The position numbers and the translations under genes were made by a program. Below are positions 10,428 to 21,916 of a stretch of DNA of 64,000 bases, one piece after another. Source of the DNA: Oopsacas minuta (lineage: Eukaryota > Porifera > Hexactinellida > Lyssacinosida > Leucopsacidae); contig JAKMXF010000310.1 in assembly GCA_024704765.1 (NCBI GenBank), positions 682,001 through 746,000 of the forward strand, in the 5' to 3' direction. Every line of letters starts with the position of its first letter. Within the stretch, counting starts at the first letter, position 1. The notes below the pieces were generated by a model, which searched no databases, was not told the origin of the DNA, and saw nothing but the letters and a program-made list of their open reading frames with translations.

Positions 10428-11233
10428 TAAATATCACTAAATAATACCAGTGTAGAATCTGGTTGGTGATTATACATATGTGGTATGGTTGTAATTCTAG
10501 GCAAGAGTCCAAAATTATATTTGGGACAAAGCAGTATATCAATTAATGTCATGGTGATGATGCTAGAGCCAAATCTCGCGGATGGTGATGCCAGGTTGGC
10601 TATATGAGACACGAAGAGACAGGGAGGAACAAAATTTCACGACCCGCACGTTCTGGGGAACTATCTGAACAATTGCTAATTCTAGATTCATGACCAGCAG
10701 CACTTTAGGCCTTAATATCTGGACAGGTCAGATGCCACATGTACAGTGAATATATTTTAGAGGATAGAATTCCAGACTCCAGTACACTCTCCACTAGAGA
10801 AGAATTGTTGTCACGGGTCTCTTAATGCGCTTAGAAATGTGGAAACATATTTTAGTGGATTAAATCCTCTCCTGCTAACTAATTGTTGTGTTCAGAGATA
10901 ATATTACAAAGTGCATAAGGGCGAGCATATCAAGGGGACAGCATTCACTGTGGTATCATGGGGACATGGAGGCATGTCTGTTAAAACGTTATGTGACACA
11001 ATATTTACGAATATATAATTGTCTAGCTTCTACTATGTATTGTAATACGAAAGGAAAATAATTAATAATGAGGCGTGAAGTAATTATAAAATTTCTGGAA
11101 CAATTCCCTTTCATATTTTATAAGTTTTAACGAAAACTCAGAGTCCAGTAAATGTATAAATGCACTAATCGCTATAATTGAGAAATAAATACCAAATAAA
11201 TAGAATAAATAGAAACAAGGGGATAGAGAAATT
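10428..11233. other. Intergenic, no gene seen
   Basis: About 0.8 kb between the MITE and the decayed NHL locus. Short open frames here have no recognisable product. Confidence 0.4.
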
Positions 11234-11235
11234 AG

Positions 11236-12600
11236 AGCCTCTGTAGACAGTTGTCTTCCTTCATGTCACCAACTGTAATTATAGCCAGATCGTTCTATGA
11301 ATATGCAAGAGGGACGGAATATTTGACACAGTCCATGCCTTGTCTCACAAACTGTTTCTATGAATTTACCTTCTATGCCGAAAACTTTGATGGAATTATC
11401 CCAGAAATCGCATATGTAGATTCTCCATTCATGTGTGATAGGATTCCATAACAGGTTGAAGTTGTATGCTCCTACTATCTGATCTTCTATGGGTATGGAC
11501 ACTATGAATTCTCATTCTAGAGAGAACACTTGGAGAGGAGAGGGAGATCCAGTGAAGAGACAGAAGACAAACTCATCAACAGCCTTCATGTCCTGTAGCC
11601 ATGGATGCCTGTTGGGTATCTTGGTATGCAGGATAGGATTAAGTGGGTATTCTTGTTCTATACAGAGAGGATCTAGCTGCATACGGATGAGACTGGGCGA
11701 GAGATTACCCACAAACAAATGATTACTATTAGAGGAGGTGCAATAAGCTTGCGGTATTGAGATGGTATGTTCACGATTCACGAGAGATATGTCTGTATGT
11801 GAACTATCTCTCCATTCAAGCTAAATTGTGCTAATATACTTGAATAGCATACAAATACGGACGGTTTGAAGTATGTTAATGAGACAGGAATATCAGCCAA
11901 ATTGAGATGAGGACAATAATTAGATACTTTAGCTGCAAGATCTTCATCTCTGTAGAGTGAGACAACATCACCATATCTATAAGCTACCATTACGTTTTCA
12001 TAAAACACAATTACTCCAGCTGGAGCATCTAATTGGTGACTATGAACTCCTCTATCAACACCAGATACTATAGGGATGTTCCTCTATTCTTTGTGTGGAG
12101 CTACTCTATGAGATTGTTATCAGTGTTGATGGCAAATGAAGGAATGTATATTCGGTTGACATAATAGTGACGGATCTTTCTGATATATAACTTTCAAACC
12201 CTTATACTCCTTATTGGCATATTCTTGCTGACAAGCTATTCTAGTGACTTGGCTACTCTGTATAGGAAAGATAGTTCATTGAATGTGAAAGCCACAGCGC
12301 TCAGCTATTGCATATTATCCTCCATCTCTTTGCATTTCTCTTTTACTCATTTTCATTTCTAGTTTTCAACTCATCACTAGCTACCGCACACTCCTTCTTG
12401 ATTCTATTCAGGCTGATGTCACATTCCTGACGTGTGAAACCCCAGGGAAGCAGGTCTCTCTTGGACGGATTCACAGGTTTCATGTCTTTGCCTATATCAG
12501 GATTTACATAGAAAAGGAGTTCTCCCTTTATTAAGTGTTTCGCTCCCTGCTTCATAGCGCTATAATACGTTCCATTTCATTGAGCACTAAATGTAGGAAG
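11236..12600 (-). pseudogene. Decayed NHL/coiled-coil gene
   Basis: Reading the minus strand, a charged helical segment (12555-12343, containing LIKGELLFYVNPDIGKD) is followed by three overlapping fragments at 12008-11778, 11781-11512 and 11502-11266. These carry NHL-like strands such as NVMVAYRYGDVVSLYRD, LAQFSLNGEIVHI, HLFVGNLSP and RIYICDFWDNSIKVFG. The fragments are in different frames or separated by stops, so no full-length product is possible. The fragment order matches the coiled-coil then propeller layout of the 21.9-23.1 kb locus. Exact ends are uncertain. Confidence 0.55.
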
Positions 12601-13088
12601 CCACATAACATTTACCTTCAATATAGAGGTTATAACCTCAGTTTGAAAATGGCTTAAGTAATCCACCAAGTTGACCATTTTGATGGCTATTACCAACAAA
12701 CCATAGAATGTGTTGAGTACTGCAATAAAGGTGCATGTATGGTAACCTGAATTTAGTCGATAATTATATTCGGACTACCGACTTGGTTGATAATAGTAGA
12801 ATTTTCATAATAAACGGGTTCGTATTAACGTCCTTAACAGTAATACATCTTTGTAATTATCATTTTGAGGCTCCGCGTGCCGCATTAATTTAGCGCAGAT
12901 TATTGTATTTACCTCGATAGGATCAGCCTGAAACTTACTAGAAAGCTGTCCCGATTAAGCAAAGTTGGATTGTATTTAGATGCCTTATAATGCGTAATAA
13001 TAATCTCAATAACAAACTGCATCAATAAACAGATCCAATAATAGTGAATAAAAATAACATTGAGAATGAATACAACTTTTGATGAGAA

Positions 13089-13619
13089 TTATGATAAGTT
13101 TAAATCAATTAGTGTCCAGAATAATTCATCTACACTAGCATCTACATTAGCACTTATCTCGTGATGTACAGCACCAATATCACCAGCATACTTCAATCCT
13201 TGTCTCCTCTCAACTGATCGTTCTGATTCTAAATCAATTTTATTACCAACTAATACTCTAGGTGTTGAAGCTAAAGTTGTATAGTTTTCTATCTCTTTTA
13301 ACCATGATTCTAGTTTGCCTAGAGATTCAGAAGCGGTTACATCATAGACAAGTAAGATACCGTTCATTCTAGTCAGAGAAAAGTTACCCATGAGACAGGG
13401 GTCCGCACCATGCATGTCCCATATCTGAAGTTCAGTTTCCCTCCCTCTTAAAATAACTCTCTTGAAATGAACTTCCATTCCTATCTTCCCCGGAGATGTT
13501 ACAGGAAAGTTCTCTGACTCGTAAATGTACCGATTAATTATAGAAGATTTACCCACACTTGGTTCTCCGACCACAACGAATTTCAGAATATTTTTCTCGT
13601 TAAATAATCCTTCAGCCAT
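13089..13619 (-). CDS. Atypical Rab-like small GTPase
   Basis: A 176-residue Ras-superfamily G domain. The P-loop GEPSVGKSS (18-26), NKID (126-129) and EISA (154-157) are canonical nucleotide-binding motifs, and the fold is closest to Rab. Two catalytic features are missing. The DTAGQE box is DMHGAD (68-73), so the GTPase Gln is Ala, and the switch I Thr appears to be Lys45 (SPGKIGMEV). The protein ends LNLS with no C-terminal cysteines, so it cannot be prenylated in the usual way. Inference: slow or absent hydrolysis and a non-classical localisation, as in some RABL proteins. It is single exon and ends about 540 bp from the coiled-coil gene on the same strand. Confidence 0.88.
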   Translation of the reverse strand: MAEGLFNEKNILKFVVVGEPSVGKSSIINRYIYESENFPVTSPGKIGMEVHFKRVILRGRETELQIWDMHGADPCLMGNFSLTRMNGILLVYDVTASESLGKLESWLKEIENYTTLASTPRVLVGNKIDLESERSVERRQGLKYAGDIGAVHHEISANVDASVDELFWTLIDLNLS

Positions 13620-14159
13620 TCCTGTAGCTAATTAGATTATTAGAATGTTTTACTAATGCGAGACTAAGGATAAGAATTGTAGAATATACACATACATATA
13701 TTACTGACACCTTTATTACAAATCAATGATTGAGCTTTTTTATCCATCCATGGTGGATTTGTAGAGAGTCTGTATACGTATAGTGGGTATTGGGAAAACC
13801 GGACCAACTTCTACTACAGAACAGTATAGGTCAATGCTAGTCCTGTAAAAGTTATTAGCAAGAACGAGAAATCCATCATTGGTACATTTTCAATGTCCTC
13901 CGTTCATTAAATAGATGGGCAGAAGATTTCAATAAATCTCGAATTATCATAATGGACAGGTTAGAGAATATAGAAATAAGGGAATATGGGTCAAGCCCTT
14001 TAAATGTGGTTCTCGATAATAATTGAAGTAACTAATTTTCGGACAAAAGTGAGTATCCCTAAACCTACCTTATAGAATATACTAGTAATATATACGTCAT
14101 GATCCAGGCTATACAATATAACAATAAGTAATCGACAGTGATTAATGAATGAGTAAATA

Positions 14160-14912
14160 TTAATACAAGTGAGTCCGTTGTTTGGGATTTGCCCTTTCTT
14201 GTAATTCATTAATTTTCTGTTTTAAACAGACAACTTCTCTGCTATGCAGCTGTTGCATATGTTCTAATTTGCGTCTGTAGATATCTTGTGAGTTATTCAT
14301 TCCCGCATTTCCTGTTTGATTCTGATGAGAGCTTATCGAGTTCTGTCTCATTGCTTTCATTAGACGAGCCTCGTATTCTAGCTTCAGTTTTGTTATTTCT
14401 TCTTTCTTGTCTTTCTCAGCTACATTTAGTTGTCCCTCTAACTCACTTATTTTCTTGTCCCTGAGGGTAATCTCGTGATCGAATTTCTTGTTTAGATTTA
14501 CAACTGTAAATAACTGTTCCTCTTTTATTTCGTCAATTTCAGCTTCTTGCTTACATTCCAATTCTTTGAGATTAATCCTCCAACTCTCTCTCTCATTCTC
14601 AAACGATAATGTAACTCCCTCAGCCTTTAATTCTAACTCCTTAATTCTACTCTTCAAATTGGAATTCTCTTCTTGTTGTACAAGATGTTGTCCCAATGCA
14701 GATTGTACTGTGTCAACAGAGTCCTGTAGCAGTTGAATGTGTAGCATTTTATCCTGTAGCTGTTTCTTAGATTCAGTTTTAGACTCTGTAGCAAGAGTCA
14801 GCTGTTCTTGGAGCTGAATATTCTCAGATACCATTTCATTACATTTCAACTCAAAACTAGATAGCAATTGTAAACTGCTCTCAATGTCGATATTTTCCTC
14901 AGAAATATTCAT
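14160..14912 (-). CDS. CCDC152: Coiled-coil protein resembling CCDC152
   Basis: 250 residues, almost entirely heptad-rich coiled coil. The C-terminal third carries DIYRRKLEHMQQLH, then a basic stretch leading to INELQERA, preceded by KKISELEGQLNVAEKDKK and ITKLKLEYEARL. From memory this order and the overall length match animal CCDC152. Function is poorly known in the family. No signal peptide or membrane segment is seen. The ATG at 14912 is the first in frame. The remaining uncertainty is that coiled coils give weak family signals. Confidence 0.7.
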   Translation of the reverse strand: MNISEENIDIESSLQLLSSFELKCNEMVSENIQLQEQLTLATESKTESKKQLQDKMLHIQLLQDSVDTVQSALGQHLVQQEENSNLKSRIKELELKAEGVTLSFENERESWRINLKELECKQEAEIDEIKEEQLFTVVNLNKKFDHEITLRDKKISELEGQLNVAEKDKKEEITKLKLEYEARLMKAMRQNSISSHQNQTGNAGMNNSQDIYRRKLEHMQQLHSREVVCLKQKINELQERANPKQRTHLY

Positions 14913-15670
14913 CAGGATATGCTATGTGGTGAAACTCTATAGGAATTGTAAAGATTAACTCGTACGTACAAACAATTTGATTCATGATTAGTCTGTTTGT
15001 TTGTCCGATTTTAGTGTATATCTTGTCAGTTAGTATAATGGCCCAGTAATTAACTAACTTCCTATATCAGGATTTATTATTCTGTGCTCATATGACCGAA
15101 TTTTGTCTCACTTTGGCCACAGAGATATTACGAAATATTCTGATCAAATAGATTTTGACCCAATTTGACCAACGTGCCAAACATGACCAAACCTGAACCA
15201 ACAAATCAACAGTGTGGTCATGATAGTTATGTTAGACAAAGTGAGGCCACAAGGGCATGAGAGTTTGAAAAACCCTATCCTATATTATAACCTATAATAT
15301 TAAAACCCAATTAATCTTTATCAATAACTATGACTAAGGCAAAGGCATTCACTTAAATTATTGTACCATGGATTGGCTATTATATTTATATTCTTCCTCT
15401 ACATATTACAGTATAATACATTATGAATTTATATTACCCCATCCACCAAATGCCATTCATGAACAAGTGTGTTATACAGTAGTGTTAGATTGATAGTGAA
15501 ATCATATTTTAACATCAACATCAAAAGGATAAAGCAGCGGCGACACATTGTTACATAAAGTGGTCCGGCGACGCCACACCTCCGATATTATAACTGGTCA
15601 TGTGTAGGAAGAACATTGGGCAATATTTCTATAAGTAAATAGTGATATGATACCCAACTGTTCTTTTAAT
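14913..15670. other. Intergenic, no gene seen
   Basis: AT-rich sequence without a supportable gene. A short motif around CTCACTTTG occurs at both 15114 and 15242 in opposite orientation but does not make a convincing transposon end. Confidence 0.4.
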
Positions 15671-16197
15671 TTCACTCGAGTATTAAAAGTAATTCAAAAA
15701 CAGGAAATTTGCCAGATTGATCGGATAATGAGGTACGGCGCTCGTCGGATCTGCCGCCCCTGTAAATGACATCTGTTTTACCCTCTCCAAGTGAACAATA
15801 GATCTGGCACTCTTCTACCGTCGATAATGTCTTGAAAAGGCCTCTAGTATCATTGAAATAGGCCCCGGAAGTTGGAACCATTCGACCCCTAGTAGTATAC
15901 GATCCTATGTTGACACTAGCAGCTTCATGAGCCTCAATCCTTTACTTCTAGTTCTAGGTCTTGATTCCATTCTCGTAACTTGGCGTTAGAGTTCGAAGAA
16001 GCGAAGGTTCTATTGTTAACTTCCTTTCGGGAGACCTCCTGTCGATTCTACACTCTCTAAAGGGACTAGACTCTGCTAGATCAGATGCTTTAACTTTACT
16101 CCTTTATCCTTCTACAAACAAAGATCGAATCACCTTAAGGATTCCGATCCTGGGATTTTCAAACGAATTGATCACACTCCAAAAATTGGCTTCCATT
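15671..16197 (-). pseudogene. Possible decayed coding segment, unknown family
   Basis: On the minus strand, 16197-15960 reads as a protein-like frame (starts MEANFWSVINSFENPRIG) broken by one TAA. It is followed by a second frame, 15932-15672, that contains EECQIYCSLGEGKTDVIY and GGRSDERRTSLSDQSG. GC content is higher than the flanks, which suggests former coding sequence. I do not recognise a family; a retroelement remnant is possible. Confidence 0.25.
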
Positions 16198-16688
16198 GAA
16201 TTATACACGTCTACCTAATTAGGAAGCTGTAGAAATTATATGTAACAATAGCAATCTGATGTTCGTAGTACGACATAATATAATATTACCAATACATACA
16301 CATAAGTTGACATAAGTATACTACATATTACTATAGTACATTCTTAGCAGAACCGATATTGTTATTCTTTGGCTGCATGGCAGTGGACCACGTTAGATTT
16401 CGAGAATTTGAAGGTGTCCCAATTTGGACACATTGGTGTTAATTAGAAATAGCATCACTAATTAGTAATAGTATACGCTTTGGTTATCCAATCGTGATAC
16501 TTTATTGTATTCCATTGTTTCTATGCTACTTTCATTATTATTTTCATTCCTTTTCCATTTAATTCAGTATTGAAGAACGTGAATATATACTCAATCTTCG
16601 CCATACAACCTAAAGCAAGCCAATGACTTGTAACTATTACAAAGACTAATCCATCAATCATAGTATTAGTATAAGCTATGTACATATA

Positions 16689-16795
16689 TCTATATTATTA
16701 AATCACAATTGTTGTTTGTCTGTTTATTTGTCCGTTGAATGCCTCGAGGCGCAATGCGGCGAGTTCATCGCGAAGCGACGAGCCAAAGGCTCGTA
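16689..16795 (+). mobile_element. Short non-autonomous Helitron-like element
   Basis: Begins after an A with TCTATATTATTAAATCACAA, then a TTGTTTGTCTG / TTTGTCCGTTG stretch. A CTCGAGGCGCAATGCGG block follows, ending with the hairpin ACGAGCCAAAGGCTCGT (16778-16794). Copies of the same 5' end occur at 48598, 52056 and (inverted) 60331. The TC start and subterminal hairpin fit Helitron-type elements. No CTRR end is seen, so the exact 3' limit is uncertain. Confidence 0.6.
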
Positions 16796-16879
16796 GAAGT
16801 AAAAATTTTAATGTATTAATTAAGTATGCTCAATCCCGGGATCCCTATCTACACCCCCAGAAAAATTAAGTGTTCTCGC

Positions 16880-16975
16880 CCGTGGAACCTGTATAACCCG
16901 ACGCCTGTATTTTCCGGAAGACCTCTATATCCGACAGTGTTTCTGGCCTGAAATAGCTTCGACGATACAAATTAA
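16880..16975. repeat. Tigger-like MITE fragment, same family as 27.8 kb
   Basis: GTGGAACCTGTATAACCCGA, CCGGAAGACCTCTATA and CTTCGACGATACAAAT appear in the same order on the opposite strand at about 27797-27919. This places two diverged copies of one element family in the window. Confidence 0.55.
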
Positions 16976-19307
16976 GTTAATATTGCAGTTTTCAAGCGTT
17001 CGTTCTGCTCCTTTCAGGGAATTGGGGTTCGATTCATGGGCGTTTAGTTCCGTTTAGCTGCTGTTCTGCAATATAATCTGAGACATAATTTGAGAACTCA
17101 TAATTCTCAGAAAGTGTACAAGAGAATACAGTAGCATACGTATAGCAGTAATTATTAGTTATTGAAAATGACTATTCGCATGCGAACAAGTTACCTTCCG
17201 CATGGAAGTGACTATTCGCATGCGAGAATGAGTTCATTCGCTGGTGATAATGATTGGATATGTATGCGAGATATAAAATTCATTTGTGAATTTGATGCCT
17301 GAAATCTGATACACACATATACAACAATGAACGTTTGTTCATTAACTAATTCGAGAAAAACGTTTCTCCCACTGACAGTCAATATACCAGCACTATCTGG
17401 TGTCGCAACCAACCATTTTTGAGGCATCTTAAATCCCGTATAAAAACAGGAAAAATTCTGACACATTCTAATTGCTGATTATTCTTCAAATTCTATTTCC
17501 ATCTTCAATCCTGAATTCCAATCAATTCACAATATTCCAGTCTCTGAGCTTCCAACAGCTGTAACAGTAGACAATCATGATAGAGTTATAGTAGTGTGTT
17601 ATCATACTGTGAACTGTCTACAGATATTTTGATATACAACTCTATCTATATGTGTATTTCTATATTTCATTTTCTTTACTTTCCCTTTCATAACTCTACG
17701 TATTTACGTATTTCCTTACATCAGTATTATTCTTTATCAGTTATACTAATTAGAATTGTGTGTATAACCTCTTTAGTGACCTGAAGGATGTTGGTTTGGC
17801 GATTTATACATAGTAACCTGCTTGTTAGAAAATTCTATTTGAATAATCTAACAACTACACATTATGGCCATTTGTTGAAATATATATGGGTCCACTGAGA
17901 ATAATCTATATTCTAACACCTAGGAATTTAATTTGTACATTGACCTGCCCCAATGAGCTCCTCTCTACGCTTCCTGCGGTGGTAGCGATTTTAATATACA
18001 TTTGTCTTAAGCGTGAAAGGAGGATAAGGGAGAGAAGGTTACTGCAAGATCTTTGGCCAACTAGAGATATATAATCCCACAAGGAGATTGGGAGACAAAT
18101 TCTATTACGTTCCTGAATTGGTATGGGACAATGTCTCCTAAACTGGTTTTCCTAAACCAGATTGGAACATTCAATAGTAGTAACTCATTATACATACATG
18201 TTGTATAATGTATTTATGTATATATTTCATATATTTTGGGATGTTCTTGGATGTATTAATTTACGCGTTTTATACGTGTTTATGATGTGGATACTGACAT
18301 CTCGTTACATGACATTTTGCTGCACCTTTGATGGTTATTTTAGTGGATACCCCTATATGGAGACATCCGTCCGTCCGCACGGTTGTAGTGCGAAAGTCTG
18401 AAAATTGGTGCCTATATGTATTCTATCGTCTAGATTTGCACCTGGATATTTAGTTTGTTTCCGATGTCAGAACTATTCAATTCGAATTTGATGAACTTAT
18501 CTAGTATCAAGTATTCATTTTTCAGCAGTTACTACGAGTTCTATAACGGCTACATTGATATGTTATCTTTCGATACTCTTGAGAATCTGTACTGTTGCTA
18601 ATGGATGTGTTGATAGTACGATTCTTAGCTTTATTTTCGACCCTGATGTTCTTAGCAAATGACGAGGATACTCGGAAGTGCATACATAAACAAGATTTAA
18701 ATAAATATCTGTATATCGATCTAGTATATAAGGATCCTTACTGTATTGAGTTTATTGAAATTTCATTTGTTCATTATTGTAGTCGCGGAATGAAAGGTTC
18801 ACAAACTAACTGAGATAGCGTAATTCCTTACATTTCAGCCTGACGTCTGTTTAGTTCGTTGACATTTAGTGGTGTCATGCTGTGGAAGCACATGGGAGCG
18901 CCCCTCCCATTTTCTATACCTTCTTGCATTGACACGTCATAAATCCTGCATAATTTTTGAAATTTTTTACATTATCCTAATCTCCCTTGTTTATCTTTCT
19001 TTGATTAACGCGATGAATACGCTCTATATAACAACTAGAAATTGCTAATGACAAGCAGACAGATAAACAATAATTTATGTTATCCTTTTCTTTGTATCTT
19101 TTCCTTGTTTAATTTCATGGATGAATTGGGTTTCTAAATATACATTAGGTGATTTCAGTATTTTCTGCTGATACAATAGGTTCTGAACTGTTCTTACATT
19201 AATTATTTGGACCTCCATTATCAGAATATGTGCAAGAGAATATAGTAGTATCACATTACGTATAGCAGTAATAATATAACTTGATGTTATTTTGATTTTA
19301 TATATAA
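16976..19307. other. Gene-poor 2.3-kb stretch
   Basis: Only short open frames without recognisable domains. CATGCGAATAG-type motifs recur near 17170-17225. I see no gene. Confidence 0.4.
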
Positions 19308-19439
19308 CTAGCGCGCTTTGCTTGCTGCGCGTTACACAGTTGCGAACTTTTCGTGTCCGCACTCGAGCCTACGGCTCTCGAGTACACAAACTCATAATCT
19401 TAACCGTAACAAACATGATACTGCGATAATCGTTAAACC

Positions 19440-20290
19440 TGCTTACTTTATGTGCCCAAAAAGTAAACAAATATTTGAGAAATGTTGTTTACAATATCAT
19501 ATTTGGACTCAGCATACTCAATTACCCCATTATAGTCGTTGAAAGCATGATTCTACCTCAATTTTGAAATTTGTTTACTTCATGTACCTAAAGGTAGACA
19601 AATATTCACAATATGTTGTTTACAATATCATATTCGGACTCAGCATACACGATAACCTCAGTATAATCATTGAAAGTATGTTTCTACAGCAATTTGAAAT
19701 TTGTTTACTTTACGTACCTAAAAGTAAACAAATATTCACAATATGTTGTTTACAATATCATATTCGGACTCAGCATACACGATTACCTCAGTATAACCAT
19801 TGAAAGCATGTTTCTACACCAATATTGAAATTTGTTTACTTTATGTACCTAAAAGTAAACAAATACTCACAATATGTTGTTTACAACATCATATTCCGAC
19901 TCAGCATACTCGATTACCCCGGGATAGTCAGTGAAAGTATGATTCTACCCCAATTTTGAAATTTGTTTACTTTATATTCATAAAAACAACAATAAATTTA
20001 CATATGAGAAATTTGAAAATGCGAAATTCAGAATCAGCGTACTTGATTATCCCTATATATCTGTTGAGAGCAAGTCTCTAAGTATAATTCGAGATTTCAA
20101 CTATTTGTTTACTTTATATTCATAAAAACAACAATAAATTTACATATGCGAAACTTGAAAATGCGAAATTCGGAATCAGCGTACTTGATTAACCCTATTT
20201 GTTTGTTGAGAGCAAGTCCCTAAGTATATTTCGAGATTTCAACTATTTAAAAACAACAATAAATTTACATATGAGAAACTTGAGAATGCG
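19440..20290 (+). repeat. ~130-143-bp tandem repeat array
   Basis: Units begin at GTTTACTT and recur at about 19573, 19703, 19834, 19964 and 20107 (spacing 130, 131, 130, 143). The first three to four are close copies (ATATGTTGTTTACAATATCA core). The last two belong to a diverged subtype with AACAACAATAAATTTACATA. Single copies of both subtypes are scattered at 26.6, 41.7, 47.9, 48.5, 48.7 and 52.2 kb, always near Helitron-like ends. Confidence 0.9.
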
Positions 20291-20294
20291 ACCA

Positions 20295-20378
20295 ACCTGC
20301 TTAACCTGCTAAACCGGTTAAACCTGTTTAACCTGCTAAACCTGTTAAACCTGCTTAACCTGCTAAACCTGATCTAGC
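20295..20378 (+). repeat. Short minisatellite (AACCTGCTTAACCTGCTA)
   Basis: About eight imperfect copies of a 9-10-base AACCTGCTA / AACCTGTTA unit, directly after the 130-bp array. Confidence 0.9.
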
Positions 20379-20485
20379 ATCATCTAGAAGCTAAATATCA
20401 GAAAATTGGCATACAAATACTTTTTAGGTCTGAGATTGCACATTGGGTTAGAATTTTTGAATATTTCACACCTTTTTCGTGATTA

Positions 20486-20738
20486 ATCATATTATCACAC
20501 CTTTCTATTTAATTCCAAAATCATGCTAGAGATTTTGTTTTAACTGCTAGTAAGGGGTAATCAAGTGTGTAGATTTCAATTTAGATATTTTCAAATATAT
20601 AGCTAAATGATTTATCATATGATTAATCATATTTCACACCTTTTTGCATATTATTCAAAATCATGCTAGAGATTTTGTTTTAACTGCTAATAAGGGGTAA
20701 TCAACTATGTAGATTTCAATTTTGACATTTTCAAACCT
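20486..20738 (+). repeat. Direct repeat, two ~110-bp copies
   Basis: 20486-20595 and about 20625-20738 share ATCATGCTAGAGATTTTG, TTTTAACTGCTA and AAGGGGTAATCAA with minor differences. The rest of 20739-21680 is non-coding; near 21060-21095 AAAAGTTTGAGAATCGCTGG resembles a hAT (Charlie-like) right end with no matching left end. Confidence 0.8.
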
Positions 20739-21681
20739 ATACATACAGATACAGGATTTGTCATATGATTAATCTTACTTCATCCCACTTAATGTGGTAG
20801 TCGGAGCGGAAGCAAGTGCCCTACAAACATTTGGCCTAAAGGAAAATCATTTTGCACAGATTGCGATTTGAGAATTTTTTTAGGGCAAAATTTAGGGATA
20901 CCCTGTCATGGGCATGGCAACAACAGGATTTTTGAAGGGCCTACTGAATATTTTGGGAGGCACAGAAACCCAAAATTCTGAGTGTTTTTCATGTAGATAT
21001 AGAACATTTTCGGGGGGTTGTGATTTTTATATGTCCGTGATTATGGTGGTACGCGGTGTCAAAAGTTTGAGAATCGCTGGCCTAGAGTGCTAATTAATTA
21101 ACAAATTCAGATTCTAACCTATAGTACTGGTGAAACATGGGAGAAACATGAATTTGCGTCATGGTTGCAGTGCGTTTAGTAGTTCGCTACTAATCAAAAT
21201 GAAGCATTTATTCTGATGGAAATAATCATTTCACAGATATAAAAAATGTTCAGGCAACAGACTGGTAGTGCAGCTCAGGTTTATGTATTTGTTCTTTTCA
21301 GGCCTCGGGGACGGACCTAAGAGCGTATCGACGTCGCACATCATCCATGCCATTAGGGCATCTCCTTATAGGAGCTGCACTAAAAATTAGAAAATCTCGA
21401 AGTACTCATTACGACACATTGGGGACTGGGGCAGCACAGTACACTCAATCCGAATTTCGCATTTCAAGTTTCTCATAAATAGATTTATTGATGATTTCAT
21501 GATATGATGAATTATGTAATATTACGAACTATGGTCCTAAATAGGTCTTCAATTCGGATAATAAATAACAACTCGAGGCGCAAAACGCCTAGCCGATTGT
21601 GAAGAAACGAGTCGAGTCTAGTACGTATTAGTAGAATATATGAAAATTATATGGAATTATTAAGCAACAACTTTACTAATA

Positions 21682-21853
21682 CAGTGGAGTTCGCTTATTA
21701 GCAACTCGCTTACTAGCAATATTCGCATATTAGCAACATATTTTCAGGTTCCAAGATAGATTTTGTATTGATTCTGTTCCCCAATTAACAACTTCGCGTA
21801 TTAGCAATTGAAATTCGTGTAAATTGCGTATTGCGAGTAAACGAACTCCACAG
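21682..21853. mobile_element. Pogo/Tigger-like MITE
   Basis: Left end CAGTGGAGTTCGCTTATTAG after a TA (21680-21681). The right end contains CGAACTCCAC in inverted orientation, with the last bases altered. Internal GCTTACTAGCAA-type motifs recur. No coding sequence. It lies just downstream of the minus-strand NHL gene. Confidence 0.75.
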
Positions 21854-21916
21854 TTGAATAAAAGAAAACAAAATGTATTAGGTAAGATTCAAAAACGCAG
21901 TTAGAACTAGTAAAAG

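Larger units (their letters stand above)
19308..20390 (-). mobile_element. Helitron-like 3' end followed by internal tandem arrays
   Basis: Read on the minus strand, the element ends CAGCAAGCAAAGCGCGCTAG with a GCGC-stem hairpin, followed by T, exactly like the plus-strand end at 41927. Going inward is a block with a GCCGTAGGCTCGAGTG-type palindrome, then the tandem array described separately. A CTAG end plus subterminal hairpin and insertion before T is diagnostic of Helitron-type rolling-circle elements. The 5' end was not found and no Rep/helicase is encoded here. Confidence 0.65.

Noticed and set aside
15110-15250. Transposon with CTCACTTTG ends
   Set aside because: Shared core is only about nine bases and flanking duplications are absent.
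17212-17466. 84-codon minus frame as a small gene
   Set aside because: No recognisable domain, and it overlaps the CATGCGAATAG repeats; likely chance.
19308-20390. CRISPR-like or viral origin of the 130-bp array
   Set aside because: Units are long, abut with no unique spacers and are linked to Helitron-like ends in a eukaryotic context.
20908-21093. 61-codon plus frame
   Set aside because: Its 3' part is the hAT-like terminal sequence read through; not a gene.
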